Shown one piece after another: positions 37,550 to 45,959 of a stretch of 60,046 nucleotides of DNA. Under the pieces are notes generated by a model, which was given only the letters and a program-made list of their open reading frames with translations, ran no database searches and was not told the origin of the DNA. How positions within the stretch are numbered: the first letter of the stretch is position 1; each line of letters starts with the position of its first letter. The position numbers and the translations under genes are program-made. Source of the DNA: an uncultured Clostridia bacterium (lineage in GTDB: Bacteria; Bacillota; Clostridia; Christensenellales; Aristaeellaceae); contig CAMNKK010000005.1 of the NCBI GenBank assembly GCA_946542235.1, positions 1-60,046 of the forward strand, in the 5' to 3' direction.

Positions 37550-38352
37550 TGGCAAAGGTCAATGTACCGATCGCCAAAACCTTCGGGTGGCTGGGGGCCA
37601 ACGGGACAGAGGCCGCGGTGCCCGGGGACAGGAGGACGGAGAAGGTTCGCCTGCAGGCCGGGGAAACCCGCACCGTGGTCCTGGAGACCGGAAAGGAAAG
37701 CTGGGACTGGGAAGCGGTGCTGGAGGAAGGCGCCCTGCTGCGCCTGATCCAGTTGACCGGGGACGGCGGGGAAAACGTGAATACGGTGCGCGTCACCTGC
37801 GGGGAGCAGGCCCGGTTCGAATGGTACCGGGTGATCCTGGGCGGCGGACCGGTGTATGATCAGTGCACCGCGGAGCTGGCGGGAGACGGCAGCTCCTTCA
37901 CCGCGGAGATCGGATACCGGCTGTCGGGAGAAAATCTGCTCGACATGAATGTGGAAGCGATCCATCTGGGCAGGAGGACGAAGAGCGCCATCAGCGCATC
38001 CGGCGTCATGAGCGGGGAGAGCCGCAAGATTCTGCGGGGAACCATCGACCTGCGGAAGGGCTGCAAGGGCTCCGAAGGGAACGAGATGGAGGAGGTGCTC
38101 CTGCTGGATCCGCGGGTCCGGAACAGGAGCGTGCCCGTGATCCTGTGCGCGGAGGAGGATGTGGTCGGCAACCACGGCGCCTCCATCGGACGGCTGGATG
38201 AGGGCATCAGCTACTATCTGCAGACCCGGGGCATGACGCCGGAGGAAGTGGAGCGGATGATGGCCCGGGCCAGGCTGGAGGCCGTAATACGGAAGATCCC
38301 GGAGGAGGCCGTGCGGAACCGGCTGCTGGAAACGGAGGAGAAGGACGCATGA
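37549..38352 (+). CDS. sufD: Fe-S cluster scaffold protein SufD
   Basis: 267 residues, shorter than enteric SufD (~420) but with the whole beta-helix core (EAIHLGRRTKSAISASGVM, GTIDLRKGCKGSEGNEMEE) and the C-terminal HGASIGRLDEGISYYLQTRG block. The N-terminal helical domain of longer SufD proteins is largely missing. The start is set at 37549 because it overlaps sufB's stop (TAATG) and gives MAKVNVP; the frame is open far upstream within sufB but that is not coding. Only a weak AAGGGGG lies upstream, consistent with coupled translation. Confidence 0.92.
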   Translation: MAKVNVPIAKTFGWLGANGTEAAVPGDRRTEKVRLQAGETRTVVLETGKESWDWEAVLEEGALLRLIQLTGDGGENVNTVRVTCGEQARFEWYRVILGGGPVYDQCTAELAGDGSSFTAEIGYRLSGENLLDMNVEAIHLGRRTKSAISASGVMSGESRKILRGTIDLRKGCKGSEGNEMEEVLLLDPRVRNRSVPVILCAEEDVVGNHGASIGRLDEGISYYLQTRGMTPEEVERMMARARLEAVIRKIPEEAVRNRLLETEEKDA

Positions 38353-39563
38353 ACACGAATATCCGGGCGGACTTCCCTCTGCTGCGGGAGCGGAGCGGCA
38401 TTGCCTATCTGGACAGCGCGGCCACGGCGCAGAAGCCGGAGTGCGTGATTCGGGCGGAGGCGGATTTTTACCGGGAGCATAACGCGAATCCGCTGCGGGG
38501 ACTGTACGAAATCAGCCAGGAAGCAACCGACGCCTACGAGAGCGCCAGGGCGAAGACCGCCGCTTTTCTGAACGCGGAAAGCGCGGAGGAAATTATCTTT
38601 ACCCGGAACGCGACGGAAAGCATGAACCTGCTGGCTTACAGCCAGGGCAGCCTTCTGCGCCCGGGGGATGAGATCGTGATCTCCATTGCGGAGCATCACA
38701 GCAACTTCCTTCCCTGGCAGATGGCGGCGGAGCGGAGCGGGGCTGTGATCCGCTTTGCGGAATGCGGCGCGGACGGAAGCATCCCGGAGGAGCGGTTCCG
38801 GGCGCAGATCAGCGATCGAACGCGGATCGTGGCCATGACGCAGGTCAGCAACGTGCTGGGACGGGAATATCCGATCCGGCGGTTCGCGGAAATCGCGCAT
38901 GAGGCAGGCGCCCTTTTCGTCTGCGACGGGGCGCAGAGCGTGCCCCATCTGAAGGTGGATGTGAGGGAGCTTGATGTGGACTTTCTGGCCTTCTCCGGCC
39001 ATAAGATGGGCGGCCCCATGGGCATCGGCGTGCTGTACGGAAAGAAGAAGCTGCTGGAGAAGATGCCTCCCTTCCTGCGGGGCGGGGAGATGATCGAGTA
39101 CGTGACCCGGGAGGGCGCCACCTGGGCGGAGCTGCCGCATAAATTTGAGGCGGGGACCGTGAACGCCGCGGGGGCGGTAGGTCTGGCTGCCGCCATTGAC
39201 TACTATCAGCGGACCGGGTTCGACTGGATGATCCGCCGGGAGGAGGAACTGAGCCGGTGCGCCATGGAGGCGCTGCGAAGCGTGCCGCACCTGAAGCTCA
39301 TCGGATCAGACCGGGCGGAGGAGCACCACGGGATCTTCACCTTTACGCTGGAGGGGGTGCACCCCCACGACATCGCGGAGATTCTGAGCGCGGACGGAAT
39401 CTGCGTCCGGGCGGGGCATCACTGCGCCCAGCCGCTGATGCAGCATCTGGGCGTCCGGTCCACGGTGCGGGCCAGCCTGATGTTCTACAATACGGAGGAG
39501 GAGATCGGCCGCCTGGCGGAGAGCCTCCGGTCCGTGCGGAGGAGAATGGGATATGCAGAATAG
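38349..39563 (+). CDS. sufS: Cysteine desulfurase SufS
   Basis: PLP enzyme (404 residues) that takes sulfur from cysteine for SufU/SufBCD. Lys219 in SGHKMGGPMGIG binds PLP; Cys359 in RAGHHCAQPLM carries the persulfide and sits in the short loop typical of group II desulfurases. Start overlaps sufD by ATGA. The coding frame overlaps the sufU start by 11 bases. Confidence 0.95.
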   Translation: MNTNIRADFPLLRERSGIAYLDSAATAQKPECVIRAEADFYREHNANPLRGLYEISQEATDAYESARAKTAAFLNAESAEEIIFTRNATESMNLLAYSQGSLLRPGDEIVISIAEHHSNFLPWQMAAERSGAVIRFAECGADGSIPEERFRAQISDRTRIVAMTQVSNVLGREYPIRRFAEIAHEAGALFVCDGAQSVPHLKVDVRELDVDFLAFSGHKMGGPMGIGVLYGKKKLLEKMPPFLRGGEMIEYVTREGATWAELPHKFEAGTVNAAGAVGLAAAIDYYQRTGFDWMIRREEELSRCAMEALRSVPHLKLIGSDRAEEHHGIFTFTLEGVHPHDIAEILSADGICVRAGHHCAQPLMQHLGVRSTVRASLMFYNTEEEIGRLAESLRSVRRRMGYAE

Positions 39564-39987
39564 TTTTTATCGTGAGATTATCAACGACCATAACCTGCGG
39601 CCGATGCACAAGAAGGAAATCGAGGGCGCCAACGCGGAAAAGCGCGGCGTCAATCCCAGCTGCGGAGATGATATCACCCTGAAGCTGCGGGTGAAGGACG
39701 GCGTGATTGAGGACGGCGGCTTCACGGGAGACGGATGCGCGATCTCCCAGGCCTCGGCGGACATCATGCTGGATATGATCATCGGAAAAACGGAGCAGGA
39801 AGCGGAACGCCTGAGCGAGATCTTCCGACGGATGATTACCGGAAAGGTCTCCGACGCGGAAATCGGGGAGCTGGAGGAAGCCGGGGCGCTGATCGACGTG
39901 AGCCACATGCCGGCCCGGGTCAAATGCGCGGTGCTGGGATGGCACACGCTGGATGCCATTGTGCAGGGAGAAAACACGGAAGCATAA
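39553..39987 (+). CDS. sufU: Zinc-dependent sulfurtransferase SufU
   Basis: 144 residues. Accepts persulfide sulfur from SufS in Gram-positive systems. Zinc/sulfur ligands are all present: Cys37 and Asp39 (NPSCGDD), Cys62 (GDGCAIS) and Cys125 (ARVKCAVLGW). A run between Cys62 and Cys125 contains the SufU-specific insertion absent from IscU. GGAG lies eight bases before the ATG, within sufS. It ends the operon and is followed by a hairpin. Confidence 0.95.
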   Translation: MQNSFYREIINDHNLRPMHKKEIEGANAEKRGVNPSCGDDITLKLRVKDGVIEDGGFTGDGCAISQASADIMLDMIIGKTEQEAERLSEIFRRMITGKVSDAEIGELEEAGALIDVSHMPARVKCAVLGWHTLDAIVQGENTEA

Positions 39988-39993
39988 AAAAAG

Positions 39994-40015
39994 AGGGCGG
40001 CGCGGAGCGCCGCCC
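39994..40015. terminator. Bidirectional terminator between sufU and the SH3 gene
   Basis: Nine-base perfect GC stem (39995-40003 with 40007-40015). On the minus strand it runs into TCTTTTTTT, a strong signal for the SH3 gene; on the plus strand only TTCCC follows. A second hairpin (GTCTCCC at 40043-40049 with GGGAGAC at 40052-40058) lies beside it. Confidence 0.75.
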
Positions 40016-40065
40016 TTCCCATATGCCCGGAACAGGCCGCCTGTCTCCCGGGGGAGACGGGACGG

Positions 40066-40722
40066 TCATTCATCCTCCAGCAATTCGTCCTCCACCAGAT
40101 CCTCTTCCAGGTCTTCCAGCAGCATGTAGCCCGTACGATCGGCACCGCCGTTGTAGATCAGTGCCCAATCCCGGTTTTTGGCGATGACGCTCAGCCGGAC
40201 GCCCTCCTCATAGAGAAGCAGGACCGTGCTGGTCAGATCCGCCTTTTCATAAAGATTCGCGGCAGGACCGACGACCCCGGTCCGCACCGTCACGTCATAG
40301 GGGGGATCCACCTCGCGGAGCCGGGAATGATCCAGCTTGCGGTTTTCCGCCTTCAGGGCTTTTTCCTGCTGGCGGGCGGCTTCCTCCTGTGCCCGTTTGG
40401 CCAGAACCGTATCATAGGGCTCGGGCCGGGCAATGCTCAGATGCTTCTTGACCACATAGCCGACGGCGCTGTTGTAGCGGATACGGGCCCAGGTCCCGTC
40501 CCAGCTCAGGACATAGACCTTTGTGCCGTAGGGAATCTCGTCGAGCACATTGTCCGCCGCCGTGCTTTTGGAGGAGCGGAAGCGAAGGGCCTTGCCGTTG
40601 GAGGTATTCACATACATGGAGCCCTGCTGCATGGAACCCGCGGCCAGCGCCGGCGCGCAGAGAAGAACCAGAAGAAGGAGGACCAGACCCGCGGAACCAA
40701 GACGCCTCAACAAAGCTATCAT
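40066..40722 (-). CDS. Exported protein with two bacterial SH3 domains
   Basis: 218 residues with a signal peptide (residues 1-28, cleavage after ALA), two SH3b domains (about 36-97, containing LRFRSSKSTAADNVLDEIP and VKKHL; and 145-203, with ANLYEKADLTS and GYMLLEDL), a charged coiled segment between them (106-130) and a highly acidic C-terminus. Such domains usually bind wall peptidoglycan. The AAAGGGG site abuts the ATG at 40722; a TTG three codons in (40713) has better spacing and may be the real start. Own promoter; no partner enzyme adjacent. Confidence 0.8.
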   Translation of the reverse strand: MIALLRRLGSAGLVLLLLVLLCAPALAAGSMQQGSMYVNTSNGKALRFRSSKSTAADNVLDEIPYGTKVYVLSWDGTWARIRYNSAVGYVVKKHLSIARPEPYDTVLAKRAQEEAARQQEKALKAENRKLDHSRLREVDPPYDVTVRTGVVGPAANLYEKADLTSTVLLLYEEGVRLSVIAKNRDWALIYNGGADRTGYMLLEDLEEDLVEDELLEDE

Positions 40723-40777
40723 CCCCTTTGATCATGATCAGAACGGAGTGTTCATAATACGGTTTTCCGATGGCCTT

Positions 40778-40806
40778 ATTTTATCAGGACGGGGAATGTT
40801 CGTCAA
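40778..40806 (-). promoter_or_regulatory. Promoter of the SH3-domain protein gene
   Basis: On the minus strand: TTGACG (40806-40801), 17-base spacer, TAAAAT (40783-40778). Confidence 0.75.
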
Positions 40807-40823
40807 CGGATAATTTGCCGCGG

Positions 40824-41765
40824 TCAGGAGAAGGGCCGGGAGACGGAGGAGACCCGGCGAAGCTTTGCCCTGAAAAGGGGAGAAAGCTGGGCGAGCACGA
40901 CGGAGACGAACATCAGCAGACAGCCGGCAAGCTCCCGGGAGGAAAGCCTTTCCCCCAGCAGCAGCGCGCCGCCGATGACGGAAAAGACGGACTCCAGGCA
41001 CATCAGCAGGGAAGCAAGCGCCGGGTTCACGTCCCGCTGGCCGAGAATCTGAAGGGTGTAGGCCACGGCTCCGGACATGATGCCCGCGTAAAGCAGAGCC
41101 CAGATCGCCTGGGAAATGCCGGAAAGGGTGATGGTTTCCGTGAAGAGGGAAAGCACGGTTCCAAGCAGGCCGCAGATCAGGAATTCATCCCGGCTGAGAC
41201 GGACGGGGCTGACCCTGGAGGAATAATGATCCACGGACAGGATCTGGCCGGTAAAACAGACGGCGCATGCCAGGATCAGCAGATCCCCGCGGGACAGGGA
41301 GAAGGCTTCTCCCGCCGGGACGCACAGCAGGAACAGGGCGACGACCGCCAGCCCCACGCTGATCCAGATCCAGCTGCCGGGGTTTTTCCGGAACAGAAGC
41401 CAGGCGGCGATGGGAACCAGCACCACATAGAGGGCGGTAATGAATCCGGCCTTGCCCGCGGTGGTTTCCACCAGACCGGCCTGCTGCAGCGTGGACGCCA
41501 GGAAGAGAAAGACGCCGCAGAACAGGCCGCCGCGCAGCTGCAGCCTTTTTGCGCCTTCGGACAGCGGCTTCTGATCCGGATGGCTGCGCTCCCAGAACGC
41601 GGTGACCGGGATCAGACAGATGCCGGCCATCAGGTTCCGGATGCCGTTGAAGGAGATCGGCTGCATGAAATCCATGCCGACCCGCTGGGCTACAAAGGCG
41701 AAGCCCCAGATTACAGAGCCCAGGAAAAGCAGCAGGCTGCCCCGGAGCGTTTTATTCTGCGACAT
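40824..41765 (-). CDS. DMT-superfamily transporter (EamA family)
   Basis: 313 residues, ten predicted membrane segments as two EamA repeats (first half FLGSVIWGFAFVAQRVGMD, second half from ADLLILACAVCFTGQ-like region around residue 150). Family members export metabolites or amino acids; substrate is unknown here. I prefer the ATG at 41765 (MSQNKTLRG), which has AGGAAG about 14 bases upstream, to a longer start at 41792 that has none. It lies 82 bases after the NodB gene, separated by a hairpin. Confidence 0.85.
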   Translation of the reverse strand: MSQNKTLRGSLLLFLGSVIWGFAFVAQRVGMDFMQPISFNGIRNLMAGICLIPVTAFWERSHPDQKPLSEGAKRLQLRGGLFCGVFLFLASTLQQAGLVETTAGKAGFITALYVVLVPIAAWLLFRKNPGSWIWISVGLAVVALFLLCVPAGEAFSLSRGDLLILACAVCFTGQILSVDHYSSRVSPVRLSRDEFLICGLLGTVLSLFTETITLSGISQAIWALLYAGIMSGAVAYTLQILGQRDVNPALASLLMCLESVFSVIGGALLLGERLSSRELAGCLLMFVSVVLAQLSPLFRAKLRRVSSVSRPFS

Positions 41766-41802
41766 GATCAAAAACCACTTCCTGCCATCCAAGAATCAGA
41801 AG

Positions 41803-41827
41803 GCGCGGCCCGTCGGGCAGGCCGCGC
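41803..41827 (-). terminator. Possible terminator after the polysaccharide deacetylase gene
   Basis: Eight-base perfect GC arms (41803-41810 and 41820-41827); on the minus strand followed by CTTCTGATTCTT, a weak T-tract. May allow partial readthrough into the DMT gene, which has no clear promoter of its own. Confidence 0.5.
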
Positions 41828-41847
41828 AGGAGTTTTGCGGAGCCGGA

Positions 41848-42597
41848 TTATTTCTGCCGGTAATCATCCTTGCGGAAGACATAGGGCTCCGGGCTGATTT
41901 CATTTTCCCCGAAACCCAGAAGCTGGCTGACCGTAACCAGCTCATACCCATCCGCCAGCAGCCGGGGAATCAGCTCCTGCAGGCAGGCATAGTCCTTGTG
42001 CCGGGCATGATACAGCAGAATGCTGCCGTTCTTCACCTGATGATAGGCCTTCTCCGGATCGGTCTGGGAAACGTCCCAGAGGATCACATGATCATAGCCG
42101 AACTTTTTGCACGCGGTCCGGAAAGTTCTTCCGTCCCCATTGCCGTTGGTGATGTTTCCATAGGGAGGCCGGAAGCAGTTCACCTGATAATGATATCCCA
42201 GGGCGGCGTCCAGCGCCTGCTGGAAACGGCCCAGGGCGGGAAGAATATCCCAGACGGCGGAGCTGCCCATTTTGTAGTGGCCGTTGTTGTGGGAGCCGAT
42301 CTCGTTTCCGTTGTCCAGAATCTTCTGCCATTCCGGCCCGTCCTCCGGATGCACCTGCTTCCCGATGGGGAAAAAGGTGCCCACGACCCCCAGCTCCTGA
42401 AAAAGATCCCGGATCTTCCAGGTATAGGCCAGATCGAAAGAATCATCCACGGTCACGGCGATTTTCTTCTCGTCCCGCCTTCCGTGACGGATCGCGAACT
42501 GGGCCAGGGGATCCTCGTTATCCTCCGCGGCCGCGGCGGCTGTGAAGAGCAGGGCGGCCAGAAGGGCCCAGAGCAGAAGCTTTTTCCCGAATTTCAT
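41848..42597 (-). CDS. Exported polysaccharide deacetylase (NodB domain, CE4)
   Basis: 249 residues with signal peptide (1-24). Metal-dependent removal of N-acetyl groups from a polymer outside the membrane, probably peptidoglycan. Motifs: VTVDDSF (Asp51 base, Asp52 metal ligand), SHNNGH (His103 and His107, metal ligands) and RPPYGN (Arg143-Tyr146); a late LLYHARHKD has the histidine of the last motif. All catalytic positions are conserved. Resembles PdaA-like spore/wall deacetylases, but sporulation cannot be judged here. GGAGG lies 12 bases before the start. Confidence 0.88.
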   Translation of the reverse strand: MKFGKKLLLWALLAALLFTAAAAAEDNEDPLAQFAIRHGRRDEKKIAVTVDDSFDLAYTWKIRDLFQELGVVGTFFPIGKQVHPEDGPEWQKILDNGNEIGSHNNGHYKMGSSAVWDILPALGRFQQALDAALGYHYQVNCFRPPYGNITNGNGDGRTFRTACKKFGYDHVILWDVSQTDPEKAYHQVKNGSILLYHARHKDYACLQELIPRLLADGYELVTVSQLLGFGENEISPEPYVFRKDDYRQK

Positions 42598-42677
42598 GGA
42601 GCCGATATCCTCCAGTCATGATCAGTTGCTTCCGGCAATCAGGGAACAGGGAGCATGTCCGGAAGCGTTCCCCGGGA

Positions 42678-42706
42678 ATTATACTTTCTTCGCCGGGGAA
42701 ACACAA
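42678..42706 (-). promoter_or_regulatory. Promoter of the polysaccharide deacetylase gene
   Basis: On the minus strand: TTGTGT (42706-42701), 17-base spacer, TATAAT (42683-42678). Confidence 0.65.
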
Positions 42707-42857
42707 GCTTTTTCACTTCCGGAAGGCAGAAACCCGCCCCGGCGCCTGCGAATGCGGCTCAAACAGCGAAACGCAGGCAGATCAGGCAGGGAAGATGTGG
42801 TTTTTTTTCGGGGAATATGATAAGATAGGATTCAGAAATCGGAAAGGATCTGAAACC

Positions 42858-44579
42858 ATGATGGACATGATGACCCGGATTGCCAACCTGACGCTGGAAA
42901 CCATGACCTCCCTCTGGCCGGAGGCGGAGGGGCTGCCCGAGGCGGAGGAGCTGCGGGGGCTGCTGGCCGTGCCGCCGGATCCCGCGCTGGGGGACTATGC
43001 CTTCCCCTGCTTCCGCCTGGCCAAGGTGCTGCGCACAGCGCCGGTGAAAATCGCGGAGCAGCTCTGCGCCGCCTGGAAGCATGAGGAGACTGCCCGGGTC
43101 CAGCCGGTGAACGGATACGCGAACTTCTTTCTGAACCGGGAGAACTTTGCCCGGGAAACGATGACCGAGATCCTGGCCCGGGGGGAAGCCTTCGGCAGCT
43201 CGCGCCAGGGGGAAGGGAAGACCATCTGCCTGGACTATTCATCCATCAACATCGCCAAGCGCTTTCATATCGGCCATCTGTCCACCACCATGATCGGGCA
43301 CAGCCTGCGGAGAATCTATGATTTTCTGGGATACCGGACGGTGGGGATCAATCATCTGGGGGACTGGGGAACCCAGTTCGGCAAGATGATCTATGCCTAC
43401 AAGACCTGGGGAAGCCGGGAGGAAGTGGAAAAGGGCGGCGTGGACGAGCTGACCCGCCTGTATGTCCGTTTCCATGAGGAAGCCGAAAAGAACCCGGCCC
43501 TGGAGGATGAGGGAAGAGCCTGGTTCAAGCGGATTGAGGACGGGGATCCGGAAGCGCTGGAGATTTTCTCCTGGTTCAAGGAGATGACGCTGAAGGATGC
43601 CGCCAGGGTTTATGACCTGCTGGGAGTCTCCTTCGACAGCTATGCGGGCGAAAGCTTCTATGTGGACAAAACCGGCGCGGTGGTGGAGGAGCTGCGGCAG
43701 AAGAACCTGCTGACCCAGAGCGAAGGCGCCTGGGTGGTGGATCTGAGCGAGGACAATATGCCCCCCTGCCTGATTCTCAAGAAGGACGGAACCACCATCT
43801 ATGCCACCCGGGATCTGGCCGCGGCAAAGTACCGCCAGGATACCTACCATTTCGACAAGTGCCTGTATGTGGTGGCCTACCAGCAGGATCTGCACTTCCG
43901 GCAGGTGTTCCGCGTGCTGGAAAAGATGGGATACAGCTGGGCGAAGGACTGCGTCCATGTTGCCTTCGGAATGGTTTCCTTCGAAGGGGAGGCGCTGTCC
44001 ACCCGGAAGGGGAACTCCGTTCATCTGGACGACCTGCTGGATCTGGCCCGGAAAAAGGCGCTGGAGATCATCAATGAAAAGACGCCGGACCTGCCCGACA
44101 AGGAAAACGTGGCCCGGCAGGTGGGCATCGGCGCGGTAATCTATACCGATCTGAGCAACAACAGGATCAAGGATATCGATTTCCGGTGGGACCGGGCGCT
44201 GAACTTCGACGGAGAAAGCGGCCCCTATGTCCAGTATACGCACGCCAGATGCTGCTCCGTGCTGCGCAAGGCGGCGGAGACGGATTGGCCGGAGCCCGAC
44301 TGGAGCGCGCTGACGGACGATGAAGCCCAGAGCCTGCTGCGGCTGATGAGCCGTTTCCCGGATGTGATCCGGGAAGCGGCGGAGAAATATGAGCCCAGCA
44401 TGGTCACCCGGGCGGTGACGGATATCGCCCAGGCCTTCAACAAGTACTACTACGTGCACCGGATTCTGGACGGGGAGCCGGCCCAGGCGGCAGCCCGGCT
44501 GGCCCTGACGCGGGCCACTGCGACGGTGATCAAAACCGGACTCTTCCTGATCGGAATTGAGGCGCCCGAGAGAATGTAA
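42858..44579 (+). CDS. argS: Arginyl-tRNA synthetase
   Basis: Class I synthetase charging tRNA-Arg, 573 residues. The N-terminal Add1-like domain, the HIGH motif (FHIGHL, His137) with SSINIAKR just before, a KMSKS-equivalent STRKGNSV and the C-terminal helical DALR anticodon domain (FNKYYYVHRIL) are all present. The frame is open upstream, but the ATG at 42858 follows GGAAAGGA and gives the proper N-terminus; the ATG at 42861 is an equal alternative. A weak promoter candidate is TGGTTT (42798) with TAAGAT (42821). No T-box leader is seen. Confidence 0.95.
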   Translation: MMDMMTRIANLTLETMTSLWPEAEGLPEAEELRGLLAVPPDPALGDYAFPCFRLAKVLRTAPVKIAEQLCAAWKHEETARVQPVNGYANFFLNRENFARETMTEILARGEAFGSSRQGEGKTICLDYSSINIAKRFHIGHLSTTMIGHSLRRIYDFLGYRTVGINHLGDWGTQFGKMIYAYKTWGSREEVEKGGVDELTRLYVRFHEEAEKNPALEDEGRAWFKRIEDGDPEALEIFSWFKEMTLKDAARVYDLLGVSFDSYAGESFYVDKTGAVVEELRQKNLLTQSEGAWVVDLSEDNMPPCLILKKDGTTIYATRDLAAAKYRQDTYHFDKCLYVVAYQQDLHFRQVFRVLEKMGYSWAKDCVHVAFGMVSFEGEALSTRKGNSVHLDDLLDLARKKALEIINEKTPDLPDKENVARQVGIGAVIYTDLSNNRIKDIDFRWDRALNFDGESGPYVQYTHARCCSVLRKAAETDWPEPDWSALTDDEAQSLLRLMSRFPDVIREAAEKYEPSMVTRAVTDIAQAFNKYYYVHRILDGEPAQAAARLALTRATATVIKTGLFLIGIEAPERM

Positions 44580-44584
44580 AAAAT

Positions 44585-44627
44585 AAAATGTAACATTTTT
44601 TCAAAAAAAGAAGGAATTTTACATTTT
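44585..44627. repeat. Inverted repeat AAAATGTAA ... TTACATTTT in an AT-rich gap
   Basis: Perfect nine-base arms at 44585-44593 and 44619-44627 separated by 25 bases containing TTTTTTCAAAAAA. It lies just after argS and about 65 bases before the VanY-like gene. Could be an operator, or a terminator of argS; it is much more AT-rich than its surroundings. Confidence 0.5.
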
Positions 44628-44692
44628 CATGACGAAAATATGAACGTTTAATTCTGTTCTCCTGATTTTCAGGGAGGAAGGTGTGGAGAATC

Positions 44693-45823
44693 ATGAGTAA
44701 GCCCAAGAAGAGCAGAGCAGTGCCGGTGGTGATCGTGCTGACGTTGCTTTTTGCCGCGCTGACGTTCGCGTGCTTCTATGCCAGGGACTGGGTCGCAAAC
44801 CAGAAGGCGGAAGCGCTGCGGGCCGCCCAGGCAGAGGCGGAGGAGCATAACGAGGCCGAAGCGGAAAAGTATGCCGCTGCCATGGCGGAATTCGAAGCGC
44901 AGACCTCCAGCGGCGCGAATCTGGCCTGGCCGGCCCAGAAGACGGAGGGCTGGGATCTGCTGGATCTGACGAACTATCCGCTGGAAAGCCCGTCCATCGT
45001 TACCATGACCCGGAGCCAGATCATGAATAACGGCCTGCTGCTGGTGAACCAGTGGCATTCCCGGCCGGAGGATTTTGACGAATCCACACTGGTGGGCCTG
45101 GGGAACTATTTCAACTGGGCAGTTCAGGTGGCGGATGCCAGCGTGAGCCTTTTCCCGGTGGCTGCGGACGCCCTGAAGGCCGCCATTGACGCTGCGGCCG
45201 CGGAGGACCTGACGCATTATTATGTGCCGGAAGCCTATCGGAGCTGGGATACGCAGAACCAGTATTTCCAGAAAAGGGTGGAAAAGCTGAGCAGCAAGTA
45301 CACCGGGGACGCGCTGATCGAAGCGGCCAAGAAGGAAGTCAACTATCCGGGCACCAGCGAGTACAACTCCGGGCTGTCCTTCCGGCTTCAGCTGTATGAC
45401 CGGCAGGACAAGGAAGTAACCAATACGAAGTATTCCACCTCCAGCCAGGGAATCTGGATGAATACCCACTGCTGGGAGTATGGATTCGTGTTCCGCTTTC
45501 CGCAGAACGCCTGGCCGCTGGAAACATCCACGGACAAGAGCTTTGTCACCGGCATCAGCAGCCAGATGAACCTGTACCGCTATGTGGGAAAAGGCAGCGC
45601 GACGATCATGCATGCCATGGACTTCTGCCTGGAGGAGTATATCCAGTACCTGGAGGAGCATCCCCACGTGGCGCTGTTCGAGGACGGGCAGCTGAAGTAC
45701 GAGGTGTACCGCCAGTATGTGGGAGAGGCTTCCTCCTTCGATATCATGATTACCCGGAAGGCCAGGGGATATGTTTCCTCGCTGGACAATATGGGCGGCG
45801 TGATTACGGTGTTTGAGTACTGA
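44693..45823 (+). CDS. Membrane-anchored VanY/M15B-like protein lacking the zinc site (probable pseudoenzyme)
   Basis: 376 residues: short basic N-terminus, one membrane segment (about 8-28), a coiled-coil linker (35-65), then a D-Ala-D-Ala carboxypeptidase-like domain. The scaffold is clear: EAYRSWDTQNQYF, PGTSEYNSG, EYGFVFRFP and the final TGIS...RYVG. However, the catalytic positions are changed: the SxH histidine is Tyr224, the following AxD aspartate is Arg231, and in the EPWHxRYVG-equivalent block the glutamate is Gln291 and the histidine Leu294. It should not bind zinc. ATG 44693 (GGAG four bases upstream) is preferred; an in-frame GTG at 44681 is the alternative. Confidence 0.8.
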   Translation: MSKPKKSRAVPVVIVLTLLFAALTFACFYARDWVANQKAEALRAAQAEAEEHNEAEAEKYAAAMAEFEAQTSSGANLAWPAQKTEGWDLLDLTNYPLESPSIVTMTRSQIMNNGLLLVNQWHSRPEDFDESTLVGLGNYFNWAVQVADASVSLFPVAADALKAAIDAAAAEDLTHYYVPEAYRSWDTQNQYFQKRVEKLSSKYTGDALIEAAKKEVNYPGTSEYNSGLSFRLQLYDRQDKEVTNTKYSTSSQGIWMNTHCWEYGFVFRFPQNAWPLETSTDKSFVTGISSQMNLYRYVGKGSATIMHAMDFCLEEYIQYLEEHPHVALFEDGQLKYEVYRQYVGEASSFDIMITRKARGYVSSLDNMGGVITVFEY

Positions 45824-45859
45824 GCACGGAACCTGAAGCAGGAGAAAAACGTTTTCCGG

Positions 45860-45886
45860 AGGAGCGCGTTCGGCGCTCCTCTTTTT
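45860..45886 (+). terminator. Terminator after the VanY-like gene
   Basis: Eight-base perfect arms (AGGAGCGC at 45860-45867 with its complement at 45873-45880), then CTTTTT. Confidence 0.82.
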
Positions 45887-45891
45887 ACGTC

Positions 45892-45920
45892 TTGATCCCG
45901 GATCGGGAAAGGCATATAAT
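45892..45920 (+). promoter_or_regulatory. Promoter of the second MATE transporter gene
   Basis: TTGATC (45892-45897), 17-base spacer, TATAAT (45915-45920), 40 bases before the start codon. Confidence 0.78.
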
Positions 45921-45959
45921 ACCCGGGAACACAACAGCGCAGGGGGAGGAACGGAAGCC

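Noticed and set aside
42618..42857. 80-codon N-terminal extension of argS
   Set aside because: The extension includes the leader and lacks family similarity; GGAAAGGA and the standard ArgRS N-terminus fit the ATG at 42858.
42598..42857. T-box leader upstream of argS
   Set aside because: No T-box sequence, specifier loop or antiterminator/terminator pair could be seen in the 260-base gap.
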